Source: Deltaproteobacteria bacterium (lineage in GTDB: Bacteria > Desulfobacterota > Syntrophia > Syntrophales > UBA2192). From it: DNA of 64,000 nucleotides. The notes under the pieces are model-generated. The model was given only the letters and a program-made list of their open reading frames with translations. It was not told the origin of the DNA and ran no database searches. A program made the position numbers and the translations under genes. Below, in pieces: positions 32,746-43,547 of the stretch. Within the stretch, counting starts at the first letter, position 1; each line of letters opens with the position of its first letter. The DNA is taken from assembly GCA_012728915.1 (NCBI GenBank), contig JAAYEC010000028.1, positions 1 through 64,000 of the forward strand. Direction: 5' to 3'.

Positions 32746-35700
32746 CTATTGGAAACGGGTCGATCCGGGACCGAGAAGACGCTCCACATCAACTTTCAAG
32801 GGCTGCGAGATGCTGACTCTCGACGAATGGCCGAGGTAGACGACCGTTTCACTCTGGTTGGGAAGCAGGATGTGCAGGAAGCAGTTATGCTTTCCCGGGT
32901 GTCTGCGGCAAATGTCGCGGAGCTGCTCCAGGTGGTCGTTGTCCATTCGTCCCGCATCAAACGAGACGTGGATCGAGGTGAAACTCACCCCGTTGTACTC
33001 CGTCAACCGGTGCACATCGGAGACGATCAGGCGAATACTCTCCTCGGTGACATCCAGGGAGCCCTTGAAGAGGAGAGGCTCGTCGGAATCCAGCAATTCC
33101 CTATAATTCCTGTACACGTCGGAAAAAACGATGCCCGTGTAAGAGCCCTTCAGATCCTCGATGGTCACGTAGGCCATCAGATCCTTTCTCTTCGTAGGGA
33201 CTTCACGCTTGTGGCTGACGATTCCCGCCACGGTCACGGTATCCTTGTCCCTCAGTTCGGACATCCGCTCGGAGTCCGCATCCGTGATGAGTGCCAACCT
33301 GTCCGCGAACCGAAGCAGCGGATGCCCCGTGATGTAGAACCCGAGGGTCTCCTTTTCGTGGAGGAGCACGTCGCCGTGGTCCCACTCCTCGAGCGGAGGA
33401 AGGAGGTCTTTTTCGGAGAGCATGGGCCCTGCCTCATCGTGTTCCGGGCCGTCGAAGAGGCCGGCCTGGTCACTCCGCTTCTGGTCCTGGAGCCTCTGCC
33501 CGGCATCCATGACCCGCTCGAAGCCTTCCATCAATTGCCGTCTGCCGTATTTCAAGGAGTCGAAGGCGCCGCATTTTATAAGGCTCTCCACGACGCGCTT
33601 GTTGATCTTGCGGAGATCCACTCGCGTACAAAAGTCGAGAAACGACTTGAAAGGTCCTTCGCGATCTCTTGATTCAACGATGGATTCGATGGCGCTTTCA
33701 CCGACGTTCTTCACGGCGGCAAGACCGAATCGGATGTTGCCGCCATCGACGCTGAAATCGAGCGCCGACTGATTGATGTCCGGTGGAAGGACATGGATCC
33801 CCATTTCCTTGCAGACGCTGATGTGCTTGATGACCTTGTCGCGGTTGCCCTTTTCGCTCGTCAGCAGGGCCGCCATGAACTCCACCGGGTAGTGGGTCTT
33901 CAGATAGGCCGTCTGGTAGGAGATCATCGCGTAGGCAGCGCTGTGCGACTTGTTGAACCCGTATCCGGCGAAGGTCTCCATCTGATCGAAGATCTTCTTC
34001 GCCTTGGCCTCCGGGATCCTGTTCTTCAGGGCGCCTGCCATGAACTTCGGCTTTTCCTTCTCCATTTCGGCGGAGTTCTTCTTGCTCATGGCCTTGCGGA
34101 AGGTGTCCGCCTCGCCCATGGTGTAGCTCGCCAGGGCGCTGGCGATCTGCATCACCTGCTCCTGGTAGAGGATGACCCCGTAGGTCTCCTTGAGGATGGG
34201 CTCGAGCGCAGGGACCTCATAGGTACTCTTCGTCTTGCCCTGTTTTCGGGCGATGAATTCCTGTACCATTCCGCTTTTGAGAGGGCCCGGGCGATACAGG
34301 GCGATGAGGGCGATGATGTCCTCGAAGCAGTCGGGCTTCATGCCCACGAGGATTTCCTTCATCCCCCGGCTTTCCAGTTGGAAGACGCCGTCCGTTTCCC
34401 CTTTCGACAGAAGCTGGAAGGTCTTCCGGTCCTCCAGCGGGATATCGGAGATGTCCACGTGGAGGCCCCTTCCCTTCTCGATGAATTTCAGGGTATCTCG
34501 GATGACGGTCAGCGTCTTGAGACCGAGGAAGTCGAACTTGGTGAGTCCCGCCGCCGAGATGTCGTTCATCGAAAACTGGGTCACCACGTCCTCGTTCGGG
34601 CCCCTGCAGAGGGGGACGCGCTCGACGAGCGGCTTGTCGGAGATAACGACCCCCGCGGCGTGTGTCGACGAGTGGCGGTTGAGCCCTTCCAGCGAGCGCG
34701 ACAGGGCCAGCAGGCGGCGGACTTTCTCGCTCTTCTTCTGCTCCTCCTGGAGCCGCGGCTCCTGCTTGACGGCTTCCTCGAGCGTGATGTTGAGAACGTT
34801 GGGGACGAGCTTCGCGATCCGGTCGACTTCCCCGTAGGGCATGTTCAGGGCGCGCCCCACGTCACGGATGACGGCCTTCGCCTGCATCTTCCCGAAGGTG
34901 ATGATCTGCGCCACGCGGTCGCTGCCGTATTTCGCCGAGACGTAGCGGATGACCTCGTCGCGGCCTTCCATGCAGAAATCGGTGTCGATGTCGGGCATGC
35001 TCTTGCGATCGGGGTTCAGAAATCGTTCGAAGAACAGGCCGTAGCGGATCGGGTCGATCTCGGTGATCCCGATGGAGTAGGCCACGAGGCTGCCCGCCGC
35101 GGAGCCGCGTCCGGGTCCCACTGGAATGTTCCGGCTTTTCGCATAGTTGATGAAATCCGAGACGATCAGGAAGTAACCCGCAAACCCCATGGAGCGGATG
35201 ATGTCGAGCTCCCGGGCCAGGCGCTTCTGATACGCCTGCCGCAGGGCCGGATCCCGGTCCTTCAGGATCTTCGGCATGAGCCGCTCAAGCCCCGCGATGG
35301 CCATCCCCTCGAGGTGTTCGTCCAGGGACTTGCCCTGGCCGATCTCGAAATGCGGCAGGTAGACCCGCTTGAAGTCGAGAGCGAGGTTGCACTTCTCCGC
35401 GATGACCATCGTGTTGGAGACCGCTTCGGGGCAGTACGAGAAGAGCTGTTTCATCTCGTCGGGCGACTTGACGTAGAAGGCATCTGTGGCGAACTTCATT
35501 CGCCCGGGATCTTCCATGGTCTTTCCCGTCTGGATGCACAGCAGGACTTCGTGGGCCTCATGGTCGGCCCGTTCGAGATAATGGCAGTCGTTGGTCGCCA
35601 CGAGCGGTATGGACAATTCCTTGGAGATTTCCATTAGTTCCCCGTTGACCGTCCTCTGTTCGGGGATACCGTTTTCCATCATCTCGAGATAGTAGTTTCC

Positions 35701-36213
35701 CTCCCCGAAGATCTCCCGGTATTCCCGGGCCGAGGCTCTGGCCCTTTCCATGTCTCCCCTGAGGATCCAGTGGGCCAACTCGCCGTGCAGGCATGCGCTC
35801 GTGGCGATCAGGCCTTCGCTGTGGGCGGCCAGGTACTCCTTGTCGATCCGGGGGCGGTAGTAGAAGCCCTCGAGGAAGCCCGCTGAGGTGAGCTTCATCA
35901 GATTCCGGTAGCCCTGGAGATTCTTGACCAGGACGATGAGATGGTGCGCCGTCTCTCCCGGCCCTTCCGATGTCTTGTCGAACCGGCTTTTCGGGGCCAC
36001 GTAGAGTTCGCAGCCGATGATGGGCTTGATTCCCGCCTTGTAGGCCTGCTGGTAGAAATCGACGGCGCCGTACATGTTTCCGTGGTCGGTGATGGCCACG
36101 GCGGGCATCCGGTATTCCCTGGCCTTCTTGAACAGGTCGCCGAGGCGGATCGTGCCGTCAAGGAGGCTGTACTGGGTGTGAAGATGGAGATGAACGAAAT
36201 CGACGTGCTTCAT
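32746..36213 (-). CDS. dnaE: DNA polymerase III alpha subunit
   Basis: An 1155-residue replicative polymerase. It has an N-terminal PHP domain (FVHLHLHTQYSLLDG), the catalytic palm with MPDIDTDFCMEGRDEVI containing the metal-binding Asp pair, GYGFNKSHSAAYAMISYQTAY (cited in part) in the fingers, a helix-hairpin-helix region and the C-terminal OB domain (VTVAGIVSHKREVPTKRKD). The PDIDTDF motif has Thr where PDIDIDF is common. No strong ribosome binding site is seen before ATG 36213. It lies downstream of the guaB terminator on the same strand. Confidence 0.97.
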   Translation of the reverse strand: MKHVDFVHLHLHTQYSLLDGTIRLGDLFKKAREYRMPAVAITDHGNMYGAVDFYQQAYKAGIKPIIGCELYVAPKSRFDKTSEGPGETAHHLIVLVKNLQGYRNLMKLTSAGFLEGFYYRPRIDKEYLAAHSEGLIATSACLHGELAHWILRGDMERARASAREYREIFGEGNYYLEMMENGIPEQRTVNGELMEISKELSIPLVATNDCHYLERADHEAHEVLLCIQTGKTMEDPGRMKFATDAFYVKSPDEMKQLFSYCPEAVSNTMVIAEKCNLALDFKRVYLPHFEIGQGKSLDEHLEGMAIAGLERLMPKILKDRDPALRQAYQKRLARELDIIRSMGFAGYFLIVSDFINYAKSRNIPVGPGRGSAAGSLVAYSIGITEIDPIRYGLFFERFLNPDRKSMPDIDTDFCMEGRDEVIRYVSAKYGSDRVAQIITFGKMQAKAVIRDVGRALNMPYGEVDRIAKLVPNVLNITLEEAVKQEPRLQEEQKKSEKVRRLLALSRSLEGLNRHSSTHAAGVVISDKPLVERVPLCRGPNEDVVTQFSMNDISAAGLTKFDFLGLKTLTVIRDTLKFIEKGRGLHVDISDIPLEDRKTFQLLSKGETDGVFQLESRGMKEILVGMKPDCFEDIIALIALYRPGPLKSGMVQEFIARKQGKTKSTYEVPALEPILKETYGVILYQEQVMQIASALASYTMGEADTFRKAMSKKNSAEMEKEKPKFMAGALKNRIPEAKAKKIFDQMETFAGYGFNKSHSAAYAMISYQTAYLKTHYPVEFMAALLTSEKGNRDKVIKHISVCKEMGIHVLPPDINQSALDFSVDGGNIRFGLAAVKNVGESAIESIVESRDREGPFKSFLDFCTRVDLRKINKRVVESLIKCGAFDSLKYGRRQLMEGFERVMDAGQRLQDQKRSDQAGLFDGPEHDEAGPMLSEKDLLPPLEEWDHGDVLLHEKETLGFYITGHPLLRFADRLALITDADSERMSELRDKDTVTVAGIVSHKREVPTKRKDLMAYVTIEDLKGSYTGIVFSDVYRNYRELLDSDEPLLFKGSLDVTEESIRLIVSDVHRLTEYNGVSFTSIHVSFDAGRMDNDHLEQLRDICRRHPGKHNCFLHILLPNQSETVVYLGHSSRVSISQPLKVDVERLLGPGSTRFQ

Positions 36214-36248
36214 GAAATCATGCGTGACGGTTTCAATGGGGTATCGTC

Positions 36249-36282
36249 AAAAAGTCCGACGGCCGCATGTGACGGGCCGTCG
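36249..36282 (-). terminator. Intrinsic terminator after guaB
   Basis: Minus strand: CGACGGCC (36282-36275) pairs with GGCCGTCG (36264-36257), then GAC and five T (36253-36249). It begins immediately after the guaB stop codon and separates guaB from dnaE. Confidence 0.75.
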
Positions 36283-36283
36283 A

Positions 36284-38286
<2,003 letters not shown>

Positions 38287-38299
38287 CGATATCCGTCTC

Positions 38300-38743
38300 T
38301 CATCGCCGGCTGTCGAGGAGGATTGTCACGGGTCCGTCGTTGACCAGACTCACCTTCATCATAGCCCGGAACCGACCCTCGCCGACCCGGGGCAGCTTCT
38401 CCCTTGCCCTGGCCAGCACGTAGCCGTACAGCCTCTCGGCCTCCGACGGCTCCGCGGCATCCGCGAAGGAGGGCCTCCGTCCTTTGCGGCAGTCCGCCAG
38501 CAGCGTAAACTGCGACACGACGAGAAGTTCGCCTGCGATGTCGGCCAGGGAACGGTTCATTTTCCCGTCGCTGTCCTCAAAGATGCGCAGGTGGATGATC
38601 TTGTCGAGTAGAAAATCCGCATCCCTTTCGTCGTCGCCCCGTTCGACCCCGAGCAGGACGAGCAACCCCGCGCCGATGCGGGACATTTCGTGTCCGTCGA
38701 CGCTCACCGAGGCGCTGTCGACTCGCTGGATGACGGCTTTCAT
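38300..38743 (-). CDS. dtd: D-aminoacyl-tRNA deacylase
   Basis: A 147-residue proofreading enzyme that removes D-amino acids (and Gly mischarged on tRNA-Ala) from tRNAs. It has the family N-terminus [16 protein letters not shown], the Ser-Gln motif in [19 protein letters not shown], and the Gly-cisPro-like end [16 protein letters not shown]. The start at 38743 fits the family; the frame continues upstream without similarity. It is the first gene of the dtd-DUF1285-guaB run. Confidence 0.95.
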   Translation of the reverse strand: MKAVIQRVDSASVSVDGHEMSRIGAGLLVLLGVERGDDERDADFLLDKIIHLRIFEDSDGKMNRSLADIAGELLVVSQFTLLADCRKGRRPSFADAAEPSEAERLYGYVLARAREKLPRVGEGRFRAMMKVSLVNDGPVTILLDSRR

Positions 38744-38854
38744 AAGACCGCACGGCGGAAGGCTTCGGCCGTTCGGGACCCCCTGTCGGTCGTTGTGGCA
38801 TGGTAGCAATTATCCGTTCCCCCTTCAAGCCTTTTCTGGAAAATCCGGCAGTCC

Positions 38855-38883
38855 TTGCCCGTCTGGGCGGCGCCTGCTATACT
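38855..38883 (+). promoter_or_regulatory. Promoter of B12-radical SAM gene
   Basis: TTGCCC (38855-38860), 17-base spacer ending in TGC, then TATACT (38878-38883). The TGn extension and five-of-six -10 box make this a credible extended -10 promoter; the start would be near 38890. Confidence 0.6.
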
Positions 38884-38908
38884 CGCGCCGCCGGGACGGA
38901 GTCGACGA

Positions 38909-40267
38909 ATGGCCCGCAGGACGCTGCTCCTCGTAAACCCATGGATTCATGATTTTGCCGCCTATGATTTCTGGGTGAGGCCGCTGGGTCTCCTTGTCCT
39001 GGCGTCCCTCTTGAGAGAGTCCGGCTGCGGGGTCCGCCTGATCGACTGCCTCGACTACGGAGGGGATGCCGTGCGGCAGGCACCGAGGCGGGGCGAGTGG
39101 GGGCAGGGAAAGTTCTTCAGCGAAGGGATCCCGAAGCCCGACGCCCTCCGGCACGTCCTGAGGCGTTTCCGGCGCTACGGGATGCCGCCGGTTCTGTTCC
39201 GGGAGATGCTTGCGGCATCGCCGAGGCCCGATGCCGTCCTGGTCGGTTCCATGATGACCTACTGGTACCCCGGGGTCGTCGAAGCCATCCGGGACATCCG
39301 GTCCGCATGGCCGGGCGTGCCGGTGATCCTGGGCGGCAACTACGCGACCCTGTGCGAACGCCACGCGCAGGCCGTATCCGGCGCCGATTTCGTGCTGACC
39401 GGCGACGGCGAGACGGCCCTGCCGCCCGTCCTCGAAGGCCTTCTGGGCGAGAGGGTCGATTTCGGCATCGACACGGGAGACCTTGACAGCTACCCCTATC
39501 CCGCCCTGGAGCTTGCGGTTCGGATGGAATCGGCGCCGATCCGCACGTCCCGGGGCTGCCCGTTCCAGTGCACCTACTGTGCGTCTGGCCTTTTGAATCC
39601 GCGCTTCCTGGCAAGAGACCCGATCCGCGTCGTTGACGAGATCGAGCACTGGCACCGCCGCCGCGGGGTCCTCGACATGGCGTTCTATGACGATGCCCTG
39701 CTGGTCGATCCGACCCGTCGGGCCATCCCGATGCTCGAGGAGATCCTGCGGCGCGGCCTCGAGTGCCGGTTCCACTGCCCAAACGGGCTGCACCTGCGGG
39801 AGATCTCGCCCCGGCTGGCGAGGCTCATGCACCGGGCAGGGTTTCGCACGATCCGCTTCGGCTTCGAAACAGCCTCTGTCGAAAGGCAGGATGCCACCGG
39901 CGGCAAGGTCACGACGGACGAACTGCGGCAGGCCGTCGCCTACCTGCGCGAGGCGGGGTACCGGGCCCGGGACATCGGGGTCTACCTTCTCTGCGGGCTC
40001 CCCGGGCAGGACGCTCGGGAGATGGCGGACGGCATCGACCTGGTCGCGGCGACGGGGGCGCGTCCGATCCTGGCCGAATACTCCCCGATTCCCGGCACGG
40101 CCCAGTGGCAGGAGGCCCTGCGGCATTCCCGCTACGACCTTGCCGACGAGCCTCTCTTTCACAATAATTCCCTGCTGCCCTGCCTGGACCGCCGGCTGTC
40201 TCCCGGCGACTTCCAGGCCTTGAAGAACCGGGCCAGGCTTGCCGTCGAGGACGAGGGGAACCGCTGA
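38909..40267 (+). CDS. B12-binding-domain radical SAM protein
   Basis: A 452-residue protein with an N-terminal cobalamin-binding-like Rossmann domain (LLLVNPWIHDFAAYDFWVRPLG, cited in part as LLLVNPWIHDF; AVLVGSMMTYWYPGV; PVILGGNYATL) and a radical SAM core with CPFQCTYC (CxxxCxxC) and FGFETASVERQDATGG. The closing half has the LCGLPGQDAREM loop. The DGD-E motif TGDGETALPPVLEG is typical of the B12-binding radical SAM class that includes methyltransferases and methylthiotransferases. The substrate is unknown. ATG 38909 is preferred over upstream codons because the family N-terminus starts there. Confidence 0.85.
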   Translation: MARRTLLLVNPWIHDFAAYDFWVRPLGLLVLASLLRESGCGVRLIDCLDYGGDAVRQAPRRGEWGQGKFFSEGIPKPDALRHVLRRFRRYGMPPVLFREMLAASPRPDAVLVGSMMTYWYPGVVEAIRDIRSAWPGVPVILGGNYATLCERHAQAVSGADFVLTGDGETALPPVLEGLLGERVDFGIDTGDLDSYPYPALELAVRMESAPIRTSRGCPFQCTYCASGLLNPRFLARDPIRVVDEIEHWHRRRGVLDMAFYDDALLVDPTRRAIPMLEEILRRGLECRFHCPNGLHLREISPRLARLMHRAGFRTIRFGFETASVERQDATGGKVTTDELRQAVAYLREAGYRARDIGVYLLCGLPGQDAREMADGIDLVAATGARPILAEYSPIPGTAQWQEALRHSRYDLADEPLFHNNSLLPCLDRRLSPGDFQALKNRARLAVEDEGNR

Positions 40268-40273
40268 AAAGGA

Positions 40274-40302
40274 TTGAATTATCCCGTTTGATTCGTCATA
40301 AT
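40274..40302 (+). promoter_or_regulatory. Promoter of membrane protein-M16 operon
   Basis: TTGAAT (40274-40279), 17-base spacer, CATAAT (40297-40302). Because the ATG at 40301 falls inside the -10 box, this also argues that the downstream protein starts at 40370. Confidence 0.55.
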
Positions 40303-40369
40303 GTCCGCACTGCCGATCCCCGCACCTGCGGGGAGGCGCAGAGAAACCGTTTTCCCGGCGCGACGGTCC

Positions 40370-40597
40370 ATGAACCTGCTGCTGTGTTTCAGAGAAATCC
40401 TCATCGGCCTGCTGTCGGCTTTTTTCCTCTGCTGGGGGATCTCCCTCCTCATTGGCGCCTACAGCATGAATAACCCCGCGGAGTTCGTCATGGTTTTTTT
40501 CGCGTCCAATTTCATCGTCCTGATCAGCGGCGCCGGCATTCTTTTTGCGGCTTTTCGCTTCTGGAGAATTTGGAAGGAGACCTATCGCCCGTCATGA
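40370..40597 (+). CDS. Small two-helix membrane protein
   Basis: A 75-residue protein with two predicted membrane helices (EILIGLLSAFFLCWGISLLI and FIVLISGAGILFAAFRFW), a short Asn-rich loop between them and a charged tail. I do not recognise a family. The start at 40370 is inferred from the promoter position. Its stop overlaps the ATG of the first M16 peptidase (ATGA), so it is probably made together with the exported proteases and may help anchor or regulate them; this is inference from context only. Confidence 0.6.
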   Translation: MNLLLCFREILIGLLSAFFLCWGISLLIGAYSMNNPAEFVMVFFASNFIVLISGAGILFAAFRFWRIWKETYRPS

Positions 40598-42123
40598 GAC
40601 CATCCGGAAAGCGGCAGAAACGCATCGCCGCGCAGGCCGTCGCCGCTGCAGCCCTGGCGGCAGTCCTCGTCGCGCTGGCGCCCGTCACGACCCCGGCCTA
40701 CAGCCTGGAAGACCGTGTCCAGCGGGTCGTCCTGGAGAACGGCCTGAGAGTCCTGCTCGTGGAGAGGCACACGAGTCCGACCGTCTCGTTCTACATCCGT
40801 CACCTCGTGGGTGCCGTCGACGAGGCCGAGGGGCAGACCGGGACGGCCCATCTCCTCGAGCACATGCTCTTCAAGGGCACCCGCACGATCGGCACGAAGA
40901 ATTTCAAGGAGGAGGCGCGTGTGCTGAAACGGGTCCGGGCCTCCGGCGCGGCGCTTGACCGTGAGCGGATGAAGGGGGCCCGGGCAGACGAGGCGGAGCT
41001 CAGGCGCCTTGCGCAGGACCTGAAGGAGCTGCAGAACGAGGCCAAGGAATGGGCGGTCGAGAACGAGATCGACCGGCTCTACACGGAAAACGGATCGGTG
41101 GACCTCAACGCCTCGACGGGGCAGGACGTGACCACCTACAAGGTGAGCCTGCCCTCGAACCGTATCGAACTCTGGGCCCGGATCGAGGCCGACCGGATGA
41201 CGAACCCCGTCCTGCGGGAATTCTACACGGAGCGGGATGTCGTCATGGAGGAGCGCCGGCAGACCTACGAGTCCGTTCCCGCCCGCAAGCTCTCGGAGCT
41301 CTTCCTCGCGACGGCCTTCACGGCGAGCCCCTACCGCCGGCCCGTCATCGGCTGGCCGTCGGACATCGCCTACCTGTCGCCGGATACCCTCGAGGCCTTT
41401 TTCAAGCAGTACCATTCCCCGGCTAACACGGTTATCGCCATCGTGGGGGATATCCATGCGGGCAAGACGCTTGAGCTGGTGAAGACGTATTTCGGGAGGA
41501 TCCCCGCCCATCCCCCGAAGGTGCGCCGAGTGACGGAAGAGCCGCCCCAGAACGGCCAGAAACGGATCGAACTCGTCGCCGACGCCAGCCCCAGCCTGAT
41601 CATCGGCTGGCACAAGCCCACCCTGCCCTCCTTCGAGGATTACGTCTTCGACGTCATCGAGGCCTTGCTGTCGAAGGGTCGCACCTCCCGGCTACACCGG
41701 GCCGTCGTCCAGGGCAAGCAGATCGCCGAGGAGGTCAGTGCCGTCAACGGCATGCCCGGCGCGCGATACGCCAACCTCTTCATGATCACGGGGACGCCCC
41801 GCCACCCCCATGGCGCGGATGAACTGGAAGAAGCCGTTTACGGGGAGCTGGAAAAGCTCAAGAAGGAACCCGTGAAGAAGCAGGAACTCGAGAAGATCGT
41901 CAACCAGCTCCGGGCTGAGTTCATACGCGAGCTCAACTCGAATGCCGGCCTTGCCAGCCGGCTCTCCTACTACGAGATCATCGCCGGCGACTACCGGTAC
42001 ATGACCCGCTATATCGAGATGATCGAGAAGGTCACCCCGAAGGACATCATGGAGGCGGCAAAGAAATATCTGATCGAGGAAAACCGTACCGTGGCCGTTC
42101 TCCGGAAGAAGGTAATGCCGTGA
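40594..42123 (+). CDS. M16 zinc peptidase, catalytic subunit
   Basis: A 509-residue exported M16 (pitrilysin/processing-peptidase) protein. After a signal or anchor segment (about residues 14-35) it carries the inverted zinc motif HLLEH (residues 86-90) and the distal Glu in WARIEADRM (about 198). A helical insertion of about 30 charged residues separates the two zinc-binding parts. The second half repeats the M16 fold (LIIGWHKPTLPSFEDYV). It overlaps the small membrane protein upstream and the partner M16 gene downstream, each by 4 bases. Confidence 0.9.
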   Translation: MRPSGKRQKRIAAQAVAAAALAAVLVALAPVTTPAYSLEDRVQRVVLENGLRVLLVERHTSPTVSFYIRHLVGAVDEAEGQTGTAHLLEHMLFKGTRTIGTKNFKEEARVLKRVRASGAALDRERMKGARADEAELRRLAQDLKELQNEAKEWAVENEIDRLYTENGSVDLNASTGQDVTTYKVSLPSNRIELWARIEADRMTNPVLREFYTERDVVMEERRQTYESVPARKLSELFLATAFTASPYRRPVIGWPSDIAYLSPDTLEAFFKQYHSPANTVIAIVGDIHAGKTLELVKTYFGRIPAHPPKVRRVTEEPPQNGQKRIELVADASPSLIIGWHKPTLPSFEDYVFDVIEALLSKGRTSRLHRAVVQGKQIAEEVSAVNGMPGARYANLFMITGTPRHPHGADELEEAVYGELEKLKKEPVKKQELEKIVNQLRAEFIRELNSNAGLASRLSYYEIIAGDYRYMTRYIEMIEKVTPKDIMEAAKKYLIEENRTVAVLRKKVMP

Positions 42124-43538
42124 AACGATCCCTCGCCCTCAGCCTCGTTTTTGTCCTTTTTTCAGCCGGTGCCTGTCCCGCCGAGACCGGAGTGAGCCCG
42201 GCCCCGGCATGGCCCGACCCCGACCGGATCCCCCACGGTGAAATGCGGTTCTCCCCGCCCAAGCCCGAGCGGGTCGTGCTCGAAAACGGTCTCACGGTCT
42301 ACTATCTGGAGGACCGGGAGCTTCCTCTGGTGCAGGTCTCCTTCATCGTCGGGGCGGGTGCCGTGTTCGAGCCGGACGGCAAGGCGGGCCTCGCGGAGCT
42401 GACGGGCGACGCGATGCGGACCGGCGGCGCCGGGAAGCTCGCCGGGGACCTGGTCGACGAACAGCTCGAATACCTGGCGGCGTCGATCTCCGTCGCCATC
42501 GGCATGGAGTACGGGACGGGGAGCCTCTCGGTCCTGAAAAAGGACCTGGGCAGGGCCTTTGCGATTTTTGCCGACATCCTCCGCAGGCCCGCCTTCGAGG
42601 AGGCGAAGATCGAGCAGGTGAAGAACCTCAAGATCGAGGAGCTCCGCCGTGTCTTCGACAAGCCCCAGAGGCTGGCGTTCCGGGAATACCGGCGCGCGCT
42701 TTACGCGGGCAACCCCCGCGGGAGGCTGCCGGAGATCAAAACGATCGAGGCCATCGGGCGGGAGGACGTAGCCGGGTTTCACAGGGCGCACTTCTTCCCG
42801 CGCAACCTGAGGATCGCGGTCACGGGTGACCTTTCGAAGCAGGAGACCCTGGAACTGGTCGGCGCCCACTTCGGCGACTGGGAGGACGAGGGGGATTTCG
42901 GCAGCGTGCCGCTTCCCAGGGCGCAGGAACAGTCGCCGATCGTCTATTACGAGAAGAAGGCCCCCCAGTCGACGGTGATCATCGGCACGATCGGGCCCGG
43001 GAAGGAAAATCCCGATTTCTACCCCTTCACGGTTCTCGACCACATCCTCGGCAGCGGGGGGTTCCGCTCCAGGATCTTCCAGGAGGTCCGGAGCAACCGG
43101 GGCCTGGCGTACAGCGCGGGGAGCTTCTACGAGGGCCGGCAGGGCTATGGGACGTTTGGGGCCTATGCCATGACGAAGACGGAATCCACCGGACAGGTCC
43201 TCTCCCTCATGCAGGGCATTCTCAAGGACGTCCGGGAAGCCCGGGTGCCGGCCCAGGACGTTCACCTGGCGAAGCGCTCCCTCGTGAACAGCTACATCTT
43301 CTCCTTCACGTCGTCCCACATGATCGCCTTCCAGCACATGGCGCTCGAGTTCCAGGGGCTGCCCGTGAAATTCCTGACGGAGTACCCCGCGAAGATCGAC
43401 GCGGTGACCCGGGAAGACGTGCTGAAGGCGGCCGAGAAGTACCTGGACCCGGAACGCAGGACCGTCTTTGTCCTCGGCGACGAGGGCAAGTTCGACGAGC
43501 CGCTCAAGTCCTTCGGGACCGTGAAGCGGGTAAAGTGA
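42120..43538 (+). CDS. M16 peptidase-like partner lacking the zinc motif
   Basis: A 472-residue exported M16 homolog. The position of the HxxEH zinc motif reads GLAELTGDAM, so it cannot bind zinc there, but the C-terminal substrate-binding Arg/Tyr-type segment SRIFQEVRSNRGLAYS is intact. This division of labour (one zinc subunit, one R/Y subunit) is known for heterodimeric M16 peptidases such as mitochondrial MPP and several bacterial pairs. The N-terminus is a Sec signal peptide (LALSLVFVLFSAGACPAE; a lipobox-like SAGAC is present, so it could be a lipoprotein). Confidence 0.9.
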   Translation: MKRSLALSLVFVLFSAGACPAETGVSPAPAWPDPDRIPHGEMRFSPPKPERVVLENGLTVYYLEDRELPLVQVSFIVGAGAVFEPDGKAGLAELTGDAMRTGGAGKLAGDLVDEQLEYLAASISVAIGMEYGTGSLSVLKKDLGRAFAIFADILRRPAFEEAKIEQVKNLKIEELRRVFDKPQRLAFREYRRALYAGNPRGRLPEIKTIEAIGREDVAGFHRAHFFPRNLRIAVTGDLSKQETLELVGAHFGDWEDEGDFGSVPLPRAQEQSPIVYYEKKAPQSTVIIGTIGPGKENPDFYPFTVLDHILGSGGFRSRIFQEVRSNRGLAYSAGSFYEGRQGYGTFGAYAMTKTESTGQVLSLMQGILKDVREARVPAQDVHLAKRSLVNSYIFSFTSSHMIAFQHMALEFQGLPVKFLTEYPAKIDAVTREDVLKAAEKYLDPERRTVFVLGDEGKFDEPLKSFGTVKRVK

Positions 43539-43547
43539 CGGCATGAG

